This document shows, in pieces, positions 8,737 through 16,781 of a stretch of DNA of 47,264 nucleotides. Source of the stretch: JAVBNW01 sp031551255 (GTDB lineage: Bacteria > Bacillota > Clostridia > Christensenellales > UBA1750). Below the pieces are notes generated by a model. It was not told where the DNA came from. It saw only the letters and a program-made list of their open reading frames with translations, and ran no database searches. The stretch is from contig JAVBNW010000005.1 in assembly GCA_031551255.1 (NCBI GenBank), positions 1 through 47,264 on the forward strand, read 5' to 3'. Position 1 is the first letter of the stretch, and every line of letters starts with the position of its first letter. The position numbers and the translations under genes were made by a program.

Positions 8737-8888
8737 TTGAAAAGCGATCTGCGCGACACAGCGTGCAACTCGCCATGCTGAAACAGCTGTTAACCAAACA
8801 ACTCATCACGGAAAAAGAGTATTCTCTCATCAAAAACCGACTCATGAAGGACTACGGCGTTACCTCCGATATCACATCTTCTTCTTGA
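8737..8888 (+). pseudogene. small SHOCT-like accessory gene of a serine-recombinase element, out of frame at its start
   Basis: The frame ending at TGA 8886-8888 encodes a short helical peptide with LTKQLITEKEYSLIKNRL, which matches the pattern of small SHOCT-like proteins commonly found just upstream of large serine recombinases in Clostridia. The good ribosome binding site AAAGGAGGG (8721-8729) leads to TTG 8737, but that frame stops after 14 codons. The recognisable peptide is in another frame, so either a frameshift has occurred between 8737 and 8763 or translation starts at GTG 8763 or ATG 8775. The damaged recombinase next door supports decay. Confidence 0.45.
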
Positions 8889-8944
8889 AATTCATACTCG
8901 TTCGCGATATAACACTAATATGGGAATACAATATTGAGATACAA

Positions 8945-10568
8945 ATGATGAAGCAGGTCGAGATTATCAAGGCTACGGGAAACCGAGCCGGCAGAGCCGG
9001 GAGTAAAGCCCATGAGCGGTTGCGCGTTGCCGCTTATTGCCGTGTCAGCACGGATCATGAGGATCAGCTCAACAGCTATCGATCACAGGTTCAGTATTAC
9101 ACGGACTATGTCAACGGGCAAAAGGATTGGGTCTTGGTCGAGGTATACGCCGACGAAGCGGTGACCGGAACCCAGACCAAGAACCGCGAGGTTTTCAGCG
9201 CCTGATCAATGGCTGCCAAAACGGCGAGATCGACATGATCATCACGAAATCCATATCACGGTTCGCCTGCAACACGCTGGATACCCTGCAGTATGTTCGC
9301 ATACTCCGGGAGAATGTCGCCATCTTCTTTGAGAAGGAGAACCTGAACACGCTGAAGATGGACGGCGGCGAGAAGATCCTGGCGGTACTGAGCACCATGG
9401 CGCAGCAGGAAGTCGAAAACACATCTGCAAACGTGAAAAAGGGCCTCAAGATGAAGAGGAGCCGCGGCGAGCTCGTGGGCTTTCAGGGATGCCTGGGTTA
9501 GGACTACCATCCCGAGGATAAGTCGATCACCGTCAACCATGCCGAAGCCGAGATCGTGCGCTACATCTTCCAGCGATATATCGAGGGCGCCGGCTCGTAC
9601 CTTATCGGACGCGAGTTGGAGAGCCTCGGCCATAAAACCAAGCGCAGCGGCGTTACCTGGGCCGAGTCCACGGTGATGGGCATCATCAAGAACGAGAAGT
9701 ATAAAGGTGACATCCTCCAAGGCAAGACCTTTACGCTGGACCCCATATCGAAACGGCGCCTACAGAATCTTGGCGAAGAGGATCAGTTTTACGCGCGCGA
9801 GCACCATGAACCGATCATCAGCGAGGAAGTGCTCGGAAGCGCGGAGGATACTGGCGCGCAGAAATAAGGGTCGTAAGGGTGCGGAGGGCAAGCGCGAGAA
9901 GTATAGCCGGATGTTTTCGTTTAGCTCGCTGCTGGAATGCGGCTTCTGCGGCAGCAACTTCTCCCGCCGAAGCCGGCACAGAAACAGCATTGATCAGAAG
10001 ACCGTCTGGCAGTACGTTACCAACACCAAGAAGGGCAAGAAGTTTTGCCCAGACGCCAAAGGCATCGCCGAGGAAACCATCGAGCAAGCCTTTTTGGAGA
10101 GCTACCGCCGTCTGTGCGCCCAGAATAGCGATGTCATGGGCGAACTCCTGCAGCGCGGCGAAAGACCTTGAGCGCCTCGACAAGGAAATCCTGGCGGTAG
10201 AGCGGAAGCGCAAAAAACTCATCGATCTGCGTTTGGAAAACTCGGTCGACAAGGCAACCTACGACGAAAAGAATGCCGATTGGACGGCTAAGCTCGTCCA
10301 TCTCAGCGATGAGCGGCAAAGCCTGCAGGATACGGCGGCCACGGAGCAGAACATAAAAAAGCGCATCTCGGTATTTCGGAGCGTCTTAGAACAAAACGAG
10401 GCGCTTACCGTGTTTGATCGCTATATCTTCGAGAGCATCGTGGAGAAGGTTATCGTAGGCAGGTTGGATGACGATGGAAATAAGGATCCTTCCATGCTCA
10501 CATTCATTTATAATACCGGCTTTACGAACAATATCGACCAATATCGATGGAAAAGAGTATCGGCCTGA
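8945..10568 (+). pseudogene. large serine recombinase, disrupted by frameshifts and a nonsense codon
   Basis: The pieces add up to a full large serine recombinase: catalytic domain with AAYCRVSTDHEDQ (nucleophilic Ser), TKSISRFARN-like motif, recombinase domain (YIFQRYIEGAGSY...), zinc ribbon (CGFCGSNFSRR) and C-terminal coiled coil. The frame is broken in at least four places. A 1-base loss near 9190 changes frame within NRE-FQRLI. A TAG at 9499-9501 replaces a Tyr codon in the LGYDY motif. A further shift near 9830 and another near 10160 follow. The element is therefore inactive unless these are assembly errors. No cargo genes are clearly attached to it. Confidence 0.85.
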
Positions 10569-10715
10569 GCGGAAGAACGCAAAGGATGACAAGACGATGA
10601 AATTGTGATCCGATGCTCAAAATGAGATCGAAAGGTTGCCGACCCAAGCTCATGCCGCCGCATGTGGAGACGATCATATTGATGGTGAGGAAAGAATAAC
10701 GAAAGGCATCGAATT

Positions 10716-11297
10716 ATGGATATTGTTGAAAAAGTCCAAAAAGAGATACTGACTTTGAGTGAGAAATACATGCTGGAAGCGGAGGATCATTACAACTTTT
10801 GGGAAGAGCATATCAAGCTGGTTTCAAGAGAGGCGCTAGGCTTAGCCGCAATGTACCATGCTGATTTTGAAATTGTAGAACTTGCGGCCTTACTACATGA
10901 TATAGCATTGGTAACGAAAACCGGTACGAGGGCGGATCATCATATAAATGGGGCTGAATTAGCCCAGGGTATACTTGGCAAATATGGTTACCCAAAGGAA
11001 AAGACAGCAAGAGTAGTAAGGTGCGTACTCAATCATCGCAGCAGCAAGAACGGAATTACTGTTGAGGAGTTATGCGTGGCGGATGCGGACATATTAGCCC
11101 ATTTTGATAATGTTTCCATGATGTTTAGCAATGTGCTAAAAGGACGCGATATTACCTTGCCGGAAGTGAGAGAAAGGCTGGCGAACGCCTTTGCCGAAGA
11201 TTACCATGATTTGAGCGAACAGACAAAACAAGCATTCGGCGATCAATATAAGCTGATATGCCGGATCGTTTTAGGCGTTGAGGACGCTGCAACATAA
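10716..11297 (+). CDS. HD-domain phosphohydrolase-like protein
   Basis: The protein has 193 residues. The HD superfamily metal ligands are visible: His32, the His61-Asp62 pair in LLHDIA, His75/His76 in ADHHINGA, and a later NHR segment and DADILAHFD. This is the metal-dependent phosphohydrolase layout, acting on nucleotides or phosphoesters; the substrate cannot be told from sequence. It is cytoplasmic. It follows the decayed recombinase by about 150 bp and is preceded by a modest GAAAGG ribosome binding site. It may have been flanking chromosome or cargo of the dead element. Confidence 0.8.
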   Translation: MDIVEKVQKEILTLSEKYMLEAEDHYNFWEEHIKLVSREALGLAAMYHADFEIVELAALLHDIALVTKTGTRADHHINGAELAQGILGKYGYPKEKTARVVRCVLNHRSSKNGITVEELCVADADILAHFDNVSMMFSNVLKGRDITLPEVRERLANAFAEDYHDLSEQTKQAFGDQYKLICRIVLGVEDAAT

Positions 11298-11311
11298 TTT
11301 GCGTTGGGCTT

Positions 11312-11458
11312 TTGCATTCTTCTTTTGAAGTTGCTCCGCTCACAAAAGAATGGCAGTTGCTTTGCATGCTCTTCCTCTGGAAAGACGATGAGAAAATATC
11401 GGTTATCATGCATGCGAAATTGGAGGATGCTGCGGAAAAGTCGGTCATCCATCTGTAA
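11312..11458 (+). pseudogene. possible remnant of a small protein
   Basis: A 48-codon frame from TTG 11312 gives a protein-like sequence ending with KLEDAAEKSVIHL, with balanced composition. It has no good ribosome binding site and no clear start, so it may be the tail of a deleted gene. No family is recognised and it could be chance. Confidence 0.25.
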
Positions 11459-11483
11459 GATTTACGTTAGGAGTGTTGACGCT

Positions 11484-11909
11484 ATGGACGACGAACTGAA
11501 AATCAAAACGTATTCCTTTACCTTGGATTGTAAAGCCCCGCATGAACTGGCAAAATTCTATGCGGCATTGCTGAACTGGGAAGTCGTCTTTTTTGACGAA
11601 GAATATGCATGCGTAGGCGCGCCGGGAGCGCAGCAGGGAGCATATCCCGGCATAACATTTCAGCGCAATCCCGAATATCAACCGCCTGTATGGCCGGAAG
11701 AGGCGGGCGCTCAACAGCAGATGGCGCATTTCGACTTCGCCGTTAACGATGTGGAAAAGGCGGTTCAGCATGCTATCCGCTGCGGAGCGGCCCTTGCGAA
11801 GGCACAATTTTCCGATAACTGGAGGGTTATGCTCGACCCTGCCGGGCATCCTTTTTGCCTATGCCAGATGAAATCTTTGATGGAAAGCGCCCATTTTGCG
11901 CTGCGATAA
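11484..11909 (+). CDS. VOC-family (glyoxalase-like) protein
   Basis: The product from ATG 11484 is 141 residues. The longer open frame upstream lacks a start signal; TTAGGAG lies 11 nt before this ATG. It shows the paired beta-alpha-beta-beta-beta layout of the vicinal oxygen chelate fold: FYAALLNWEV in the first half, then QMAHFDFAVNDVEKAVQHA, then a closing DPAGHPFCLC strand. Members bind metals or small molecules, often as dioxygenases, glyoxalases or antibiotic-binding proteins; the substrate is unknown. The second-half DPAGHPF motif is characteristic of this family. Confidence 0.8.
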   Translation: MDDELKIKTYSFTLDCKAPHELAKFYAALLNWEVVFFDEEYACVGAPGAQQGAYPGITFQRNPEYQPPVWPEEAGAQQQMAHFDFAVNDVEKAVQHAIRCGAALAKAQFSDNWRVMLDPAGHPFCLCQMKSLMESAHFALR

Positions 11910-11918
11910 GGAGCTGTG

Positions 11919-12407
11919 ATGCCATTGATGAGAAAGATGTTTATCGCGGCCCTGTTTTGTTTTGCCCTGGTTTTGATGGCGGGGTGCGGCTCCGAGGCCG
12001 ACTTGAGCGCCTTATACGGAGACGACGCGAAGATCGCAAAGTCCGCCGACAGCTCTTTCGCCGACCTGTCCGTATACGGCGGCAGCGACGGCGAACTGAG
12101 CATGTACGCGCAGGGCTTTACAGGTACCAAGACGCTTTGGCGCTATACCGCTGAAAAAGACGGCGACGTCACATTTTCCTATTCGCTGTCGGTTGATAAA
12201 GGCGCAAAAGCAAAGCTGGTTTTGATTTCGCCGGATGGCGGGGTGACGGTACTCTTGGAAAATACCGACAACGCCGTGGCCGGTGAAATACAATCCCAAA
12301 CCATTTCGGTAAAGAAAGGTAAGAATAGAATCAAGATCGTAGGATATGAAGAGACTGGGATCGATCTTGTCTTGCGCGCCGACGTTGGTCGCTTGGGGGA
12401 CGAGTAG
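11919..12407 (+). CDS. small lipoprotein
   Basis: The product is 162 residues. AAGGAG at 11908-11913 overlaps the stop region of the VOC gene and places the start at ATG 11919. The signal peptide ends at lipobox MAGC. The mature part is a beta-rich domain with FTGTKTLWRYTAEKDGDV and a KGKNRIKIVG strand near the end, reminiscent of small beta-sandwich domains in secreted proteins. Function unknown. It is probably co-transcribed with the VOC gene. Confidence 0.7.
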   Translation: MPLMRKMFIAALFCFALVLMAGCGSEADLSALYGDDAKIAKSADSSFADLSVYGGSDGELSMYAQGFTGTKTLWRYTAEKDGDVTFSYSLSVDKGAKAKLVLISPDGGVTVLLENTDNAVAGEIQSQTISVKKGKNRIKIVGYEETGIDLVLRADVGRLGDE

Positions 12408-12457
12408 CCTTTTTCGCCCCTTCGTTTGCCATCGTCCCGTATATGATATTCAAAACA

Positions 12458-12492
12458 GTCTTCCTAATTCTGCGAATGCATAATAGGAAGAC
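12458..12492. terminator. hairpin between convergent genes
   Basis: GTCTTCCTA pairs with TAGGAAGAC around a 17-nt loop. The hairpin lies between the lipoprotein gene (+) and the FtsZ-like gene (-), which converge here. The T tracts on either side are weak, so termination is likely but modest. Confidence 0.45.
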
Positions 12493-12516
12493 CGTTGCTT
12501 TGTTTCGGGGTGTGCG

Positions 12517-13479
12517 CTAGTAGTCCTTAGAAGCCGCTATATCAAACCCGGTGATCAATACCGCGATGCGCATCTCATCCGCCAATGTGTCGTCGATGCA
12601 AGCGCTCCAAACGATCTCATCTGCGCGTTGCGCCGCTTTGCGGATTGCCGCGATGGCGGCATCGACATCGTGCAATGTGACGTCCCGGGGCGCCTCGAAA
12701 TGAAGTAAAATGCTGCGTTCTCCCGAAAGACCACTTTCCAACCGGAGGCCTTCTATGGCCGACACAACCGCTTGTTCGCCACGGCCCTTCACGTCGGCAA
12801 CGGCCAGGCGGGAAAGCCCCGCGCCTTTGAGGATTTGCCGCATGTCCGCAAAGTCGAAAGATACGACGCCGCCGGGGCGCACAAGTTCTATAAGGCTACG
12901 CAGTCGTTGGCAAAGCGCGATTTCCACTGCTTCAAAACTACGTTGCAGAGTAAATTCTCGATCCTCTGTATTCTCAACCGATGAACTTGGCACGACAACC
13001 AAGCAGTCGGTTGCGTCCAGGAGGTCCTTGATCCCCTGCTCGGCGGCCATCAGCTTTCTTTTGCCCTCGAAGTCAAACGGCGTCGTTGCGACGCTTACGG
13101 TCAATATCCCCATTTCTCCGGCGATTTCCGCCACGGTTGGGATGGCCCCCATGCCGATGTTGCCGCCCATCCCGGCTGCCAGAAACGCGATTCGCGCACC
13201 CGACAATGCGCCCGCAATCGCCTCGCGGCTCTCCTGTGCACTCTGCCTACCCAGCAGGGCGTTGCGCCCTGGGCTTCTGCCTTTGGCGGTTTCCGGGCCG
13301 AGCGCTATTTTGTGGGCGCAGCATGACCTGCGCAGCTCGTGGATGTCGGCATCCATAGCAATGCACTCCACTCCGGATATCTTCATCGACAGCAGGCGCT
13401 CTATCGCGCATCGGCCCAATCCGCCTATCCCCACCACCTTGATGAACGCGTCGGGGCGATGATCCTGATCGCAACTCAT
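12517..13479 (-). CDS. divergent FtsZ/tubulin-like protein
   Basis: The 320-residue protein is colinear with the FtsZ GTPase and C-terminal domains, from IKVVGIGG near residue 13 to the ITGFD strand near the end. The tubulin signature loop, normally GGGTGTG, is GGNIGMG here (residues 105-111), and the N-terminal glycine loop is GGLGRC instead of GGGGGN. The T7 loop keeps both catalytic-type aspartates (D209 and D212 in FDFAD). There is no C-terminal linker or FtsA/ZipA-binding peptide. I chose ATG 13479 because AAAGGAGGAG lies 9 nt upstream; ATG 13500 is possible. The gene is alone, away from any division cluster. It is probably a paralogue with altered nucleotide binding rather than the division FtsZ. 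Confidence 0.82.
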   Translation of the reverse strand: MSCDQDHRPDAFIKVVGIGGLGRCAIERLLSMKISGVECIAMDADIHELRRSCCAHKIALGPETAKGRSPGRNALLGRQSAQESREAIAGALSGARIAFLAAGMGGNIGMGAIPTVAEIAGEMGILTVSVATTPFDFEGKRKLMAAEQGIKDLLDATDCLVVVPSSSVENTEDREFTLQRSFEAVEIALCQRLRSLIELVRPGGVVSFDFADMRQILKGAGLSRLAVADVKGRGEQAVVSAIEGLRLESGLSGERSILLHFEAPRDVTLHDVDAAIAAIRKAAQRADEIVWSACIDDTLADEMRIAVLITGFDIAASKDY

Positions 13480-13628
13480 GTCGCCGCTCCTCCTTTGCAT
13501 TGATCGCCTTTCTTTCTTTAATATACCAAAATGCCGCGCCTTTGCGGCAATTTGACTATGCCGCCCATCGTGGAAAGCGCGACGGGCGGTTTTCGTAAAA
13601 AATAATTTCTGGTACCGTTAGAAAGCCC

Positions 13629-13656
13629 TTGACTTTTCTGACGGCGCCGTTATAAT
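13629..13656 (+). promoter_or_regulatory. promoter of the MarR-type regulator
   Basis: TTGACT (13629-13634) and TATAAT (13651-13656) are separated by 16 bp. Transcription should start close to the operator palindrome just downstream. Confidence 0.75.
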
Positions 13657-13667
13657 ATAATAACAAG

Positions 13668-13686
13668 GTACCTGTTAAACAGGTAC
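13668..13686. promoter_or_regulatory. 19-bp perfect palindrome, probable MarR operator
   Basis: GTACCTGTTAAACAGGTAC is a perfect inverted repeat around a central A. It sits 11 bp after the -10 box, over the predicted transcription start, where a dimeric MarR repressor would block its own promoter. A partial half-site (GGTACCGTTA) lies further upstream near 13611. Confidence 0.7.
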
Positions 13687-13712
13687 AGGCAATAATTATA
13701 GGAGGCATAACC

Positions 13713-14417
13713 ATGCAAGAAAATAATAACGAACTCTTCGAAAAACTATCGAGACTGCAGTGGCTGTTTCATAAGCGCCACCTGCGGGGCCGCGCCGAAG
13801 GCGGGCCTGTGGCAGACCCTACGCGCGGGCAGGGCAGAATCCTGGCCATTCTCAAAATGCAGGACGGCGTCAGCACGAAGGATCTATCCTACCTGCTGGG
13901 CATACGCGTATCCTCGCTCAACGAGCTCATCGCCAAGCTGGAAAAGGGAGGCTACGTTACCCGTGAGCCCTCCGAAGCGGATAAGCGCGTAATGCTCGTA
14001 AAGCTTACGGATAAGGGCAGAGCCGAGCGGCAACCGGGCGTGGATTCCGGCGATGTGTTTAGCTGCCTTTCCGCCGAGGAGCAAGCCGCCTTCGGGCAGT
14101 ACCTTAATCGCCTCATCGACGCGCTGGAAACGGAATTTGGCGGCGGCTCCGACGAGGAGTACGATTGGTGGATGCTCAAGGCGCGCGAACGCATGGGCGA
14201 CGACCGGTTTGAACGCTTCGCTTCCATGAGGCGCGGCAGGTGGCCCACGGATGAAGGGGGCGATCCGCGGTGCGGCTTTGATGGGCGCGGCGGGAGGCCT
14301 ATGGATGAAAGAGGCGATCGCCGGTGCGACATTGACGACTTCCACCACGGCAGGCATGGCGGTCGACCGTATTTTGACGGGCCTCATGGCTATTCGCACG
14401 ATTCTGACGAAGAATGA
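13713..14417 (+). CDS. MarR-family regulator with Gly/Asp/His/Arg-rich tail
   Basis: The protein has 234 residues. A MarR-type winged helix occupies about residues 35-115 (TRGQGRILAIL..., STKDLSYLLGIRVSSLNELIAKLEKGGYV, ADKRVMLVKLTDKG). After a dimerisation helix, the last ~65 residues are low-complexity, rich in Gly, Arg, Asp and His, with repeated RGGRPMDERGDRR-like segments. Such a tail could bind metal or nucleic acid, but this is inference. GGAGG at 13701-13705 precedes the ATG by 7 nt. The upstream perfect palindrome suggests autoregulation. No target gene is adjacent on the same strand. Confidence 0.85.
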   Translation: MQENNNELFEKLSRLQWLFHKRHLRGRAEGGPVADPTRGQGRILAILKMQDGVSTKDLSYLLGIRVSSLNELIAKLEKGGYVTREPSEADKRVMLVKLTDKGRAERQPGVDSGDVFSCLSAEEQAAFGQYLNRLIDALETEFGGGSDEEYDWWMLKARERMGDDRFERFASMRRGRWPTDEGGDPRCGFDGRGGRPMDERGDRRCDIDDFHHGRHGGRPYFDGPHGYSHDSDEE

Positions 14418-14527
14418 GTCTGCGGCATATCCGTCACAAACAAAAAAGGCGCAAAAGGCCGCTACTGATAAGGCAGCATGAAAACAAACTGAATTAGGGT
14501 AGCTGTCGTACAGGATTGCAAAAGTAA

Positions 14528-14563
14528 AAACAGCGTATCGCCGGATGGTGCGATGCGCTGTTT
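14528..14563. terminator. strong bidirectional terminator
   Basis: A 14-bp stem with one G-T pair (AAACAGCGTATCGC with GCGATGCGCTGTTT) closes a 8-nt loop and has an A-rich left and T-rich right flank. It separates the MarR gene (+) from the convergent methyltransferase gene (-). Confidence 0.8.
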
Positions 14564-14613
14564 CTCTTATCAAATAGGGGAAATAAAGTGTTCATCCATG
14601 TCTCAAAAGCCGT

Positions 14614-15399
14614 CTATTTTCTGCCGTAGACAAGTCCCATCTCTCCGGCGACAAACGGCGTCCTGAGAAATTTAGGGACAAAGTCGCTCCCGCGCGTATC
14701 CACAAAATAAAGCTCGGCAACATCTTTTTCTAAAGACGCAATTAGACCGTCAAGGTCTTTGTAGTGACTTCTTGAAAAAAACACATCCTCAAACGAGAAA
14801 ACACCACCCGGCTTTATGACACGAAGGGCCTCTCTAATTAGCGCCAACTTGTCGGGCTGGCTTTTCACTTCATGGAATACAAAATTGCTGACGGCAGCGT
14901 CAAATGTAGCATCGGGGAAATCAAGTTTTGACGCATCACCTTTTTGAAAGTCAGTGCGTTCACTTACGCCCTCAATACGGGCGTTATTATCGCACTGCCC
15001 CTTTGCGTAATCCCATCCCGCTCCCCAATAGTCGATGCCCGTCACCTGCGCGCCGGGGAAGCGCTTCGCCGCTTTTATTGCCATCGCACCGCTTCCACAG
15101 CCTATATCAAGCAGTTTCCCATTTCCATCCCACTGTAAATGATGCAGTACATTGTCGAGAGTTTTCCCCTGCACGCCGCCGCCCTCGTAGGAAAGCAGCT
15201 TGCGGGCATGTAGCATGTAAAAAAAGAAAAAGCCAAAGAACAACGTAATACAAAGCAAAACAACCCTGACAACCACTCCAACAACGTCGTTAAGCAAAAA
15301 GCCGAACAGGAACAGCACAAGGGAAATACCGCTCACAGTGCCCAATATGGCAACTAATTTCTTGGGTATCCAGTTTGCGTAATCCGGTTTGTCTCTCAT
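14614..15399 (-). CDS. membrane-anchored class I SAM-dependent methyltransferase
   Basis: The product is 261 residues. Two hydrophobic segments near the N-terminus (about residues 14-36 and 40-62) should anchor it in the membrane. A Rossmann-fold methyltransferase domain follows, with motif I LLDIGCGSGAMA, a GIDYWG acidic end of strand 2, and the later GDASKLDFPDATFDAAVSNFV and IKPGGVFSFED strands. I chose ATG 15399, whose ATGA overlaps the stop of copZ, indicating translational coupling; GTG 15408 is possible. The substrate is unknown. Coupling with a copper-type chaperone suggests a role in metal or metalloid handling, which is inference. Confidence 0.82.
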   Translation of the reverse strand: MRDKPDYANWIPKKLVAILGTVSGISLVLFLFGFLLNDVVGVVVRVVLLCITLFFGFFFFYMLHARKLLSYEGGGVQGKTLDNVLHHLQWDGNGKLLDIGCGSGAMAIKAAKRFPGAQVTGIDYWGAGWDYAKGQCDNNARIEGVSERTDFQKGDASKLDFPDATFDAAVSNFVFHEVKSQPDKLALIREALRVIKPGGVFSFEDVFFSRSHYKDLDGLIASLEKDVAELYFVDTRGSDFVPKFLRTPFVAGEMGLVYGRK

Positions 15400-15605
15400 A
15401 ATTTGCACCCATAGCCGGTGGCGTTGACAGCTTCGATAATTTGTTCCAATGTGACCAGCGTCTCGTCATACTCCACGGAGGCTTCCTTTTTTCGCTTGTT
15501 GGCCTTGGCTTTTTTGACACCCGGCAGCTTGCGTATGGCGTCCTGCACGGCAATTTCGCAGTGGCCGCAGGACATACCCTCAACTTTAATAATATCGGTT
15601 TTCAT
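15396..15605 (-). CDS. copZ: CopZ-like heavy-metal-associated domain protein
   Basis: The 69-residue protein is a single HMA domain with the metal-binding motif GMSCGHC (Cys13 and Cys16) and the typical beta-alpha-beta layout. HMA proteins of this size are cytoplasmic copper(I) chaperones, though some bind other metals. The C-terminal half is unusually Lys-rich (KKAKANKRKK). AAAGGAGCGAGGAAAG precedes the ATG. Its promoter carries the GTTAG-N6-CTAAC palindrome shared with the metal-uptake genes downstream. No P-type ATPase is next to it. Confidence 0.85.
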   Translation of the reverse strand: MKTDIIKVEGMSCGHCEIAVQDAIRKLPGVKKAKANKRKKEASVEYDETLVTLEQIIEAVNATGYGCKL

Positions 15606-15656
15606 CTTTCCTCGCTCCTTTTATCCCTTTATTTTTGATGTGGGATGGATTGCGTG

Positions 15657-15672
15657 GTTAGCTATAACTAAC
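15657..15672. promoter_or_regulatory. GTTAG-N6-CTAAC operator at the copZ promoter
   Basis: GTTAGCTATAACTAAC lies directly downstream of the copZ -10 box on the minus strand. The same 5+6+5 palindrome lies at the two divergent promoters at 23488 and 26437. It resembles iron- or manganese-type (DtxR/MntR-like) boxes in outline, but the repressor is not in the window. Confidence 0.7.
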
Positions 15673-15675
15673 TTA

Positions 15676-15704
15676 ATTATATCGCATATTCTCGTCTATC
15701 ACAA
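15676..15704 (-). promoter_or_regulatory. promoter of copZ and the methyltransferase
   Basis: On the minus strand, TTGTGA (15699-15704) and a perfect TATAAT (15676-15681) are 17 bp apart. The shared palindrome follows 3 bp later. Confidence 0.72.
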
Positions 15705-15923
15705 TCAATAATTTTCTTTATTGCAATATAAACGCTCCATAACGCTACAAAATCTGATCTCAGGTCTCCGCATATAAATCCCTTACCTGCTAAATTTCAG
15801 GCTTGGGAATCCGCATGAATACAGGATTTTTCCCCTCTACTTGTCTACATATACCCATAATCATATCGAGGGCGCAAGCGCTTTACTGCTCACGCCCTCT
15901 TGACTGCCGAGCAGCAAAGACAG
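15705..15923. other. intergenic stretch, nothing recognised
   Basis: AT-rich DNA between the copZ promoter and the terminator at 15924. No convincing gene or RNA is seen. The left end of the acquired island may lie in or near this stretch, but no attachment-site repeat could be assigned. Confidence 0.35.
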
Positions 15924-15976
15924 AAAAAGCCGTCAAGGGCGGCGCAGCCGTTCATCGTGACCCTTGACGACTTTTT
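15924..15976. terminator. strong terminator of the conjugative-element remnant
   Basis: CGTCAAGGG pairs with CCCTTGACG, and AAAAAG with CTTTTT outside it, with one mismatch between. The inner loop contains further G/C pairing. The hairpin works in both directions and lies downstream of the HTH_16 gene on the minus strand. Confidence 0.75.
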
Positions 15977-16066
15977 ATGGATCTGCTATCTGGCCGATGA
16001 ATTACTGTGCTTGTTTGGGTGTGTTTTGGACAATTATCTCCCCTATAAGCGGAGATTCAATAGGTG

Positions 16067-16276
16067 TCAGGGTAGTTTCTCATAGTCAAGCCTGAACTTG
16101 AGAACGGCACGCATGAGCTTAGAAATCATCCTGTCCTCTATGTCCTGATTATTATAGCCCAACTCTTTAATATAGGGCATGAAGTGTGAAACAAGCGCCG
16201 TCATAGCTTCCGCATCGCCTAAAACAACACGCTCGATTGCTTCATAGGGGAAATGCTTGCGATTATATTTTTTCAT
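16067..16276 (-). CDS. HTH_16-type conjugative-element protein
   Basis: The 69-residue protein has the pattern of the small helix-turn-helix proteins found in Tn916-like conjugative elements: YEAIERVVLGDAEAMTALVSHF followed by an acidic DIEDRMISKLMRAVLKF ending. In those elements it sits beside a small sigma factor, as here. The start overlaps the end of the sigma gene by 14 nt. It probably regulates element transfer, but no transfer genes remain nearby. Confidence 0.75.
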   Translation of the reverse strand: MKKYNRKHFPYEAIERVVLGDAEAMTALVSHFMPYIKELGYNNQDIEDRMISKLMRAVLKFRLDYEKLP

Positions 16277-16706
16277 GCTTTGTTCGCTCCATTTCTTTTC
16301 GTAGAAGTTTTATTGTCTTGCTTATACGATAGTTGATCGTACTGTAGGCACAACCGTGCACTGCGGCAAGGTCTTTTGCTTTGACGCCCAGAAAATAATA
16401 CTGCAAAATCAAATCCCGCCTTTCTTCGGACAGGCCATGCAGTGCGGAAGCGAGCGCTTCATTTTCAAGAGTAATCGCGTGTCCACCGATATTAAAATCA
16501 GCGAATATTTCCATTGGACTAAAATATGTGCCTGCATCTTGCGGAGCAAAGTCTACCTTGTCCACAAAATTGTCAAGGGGTATTTCACGCAGTCATTTTC
16601 GTTCAATCTCCTTGTAGCAATTTCTGGCTTCGAAGCGCATGACTTTTTTGCAATAGGCATTGAAACTGTGCTCAATGTGCGTTCTGTGTTCGAGGGTTGC
16701 CATCAT
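16263..16706 (-). pseudogene. Tn916-type small sigma factor with an in-frame TGA
   Basis: The complete frame from ATG 16706 (after GGGGGTGAGAG) to 16263 would encode 147 residues: a sigma region 2-like start (HIEHSFNAYCKKVMRFEARN) and a sigma-70 region 4 HTH near the C-terminus (VKAKDLAAVHGCAYSTINYRISK). Codon 38 is TGA (16593-16595) in the segment ERK-stop-LREIPLDNF, where related sequences would be expected to have a charged residue; a CGA to TGA change is the simplest cause. Translation could restart at GTG 16565 to give a 100-residue product that keeps region 4. Loss of the full protein would disable element regulation. Confidence 0.75.
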
Positions 16707-16743
16707 CTCTCACCCCCTTTCCTCCCGGACAGGGGGCTACTAC

Positions 16744-16781
16744 AAAAACCGCGTGAGCAATTGAAAACTGCACACGCGGTT
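16744..16781 (-). terminator. terminator upstream of the sigma gene
   Basis: AACCGCGTG pairs with CACGCGGTT around a 17-nt loop; on the minus strand the stem is followed by TTTTTG. It would end transcription coming from the ECF ATPase operon before the sigma gene. Confidence 0.6.

Noticed and set aside
9499..9501. TAG in the recombinase as pyrrolysine
   Set aside because: The position is a conserved Tyr and the gene is also broken by frameshifts, so decay explains it.
12710..13462. 250-codon plus-strand frame opposite the FtsZ-like gene
   Set aside because: It is Ser/Arg/Pro-rich antisense shadow; the minus-strand frame matches FtsZ along its length.
16593..16595. TGA in the sigma gene as a selenocysteine codon
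   Set aside because: Sigma factors do not use selenocysteine and no SECIS-like hairpin directly follows; a nonsense change fits better.
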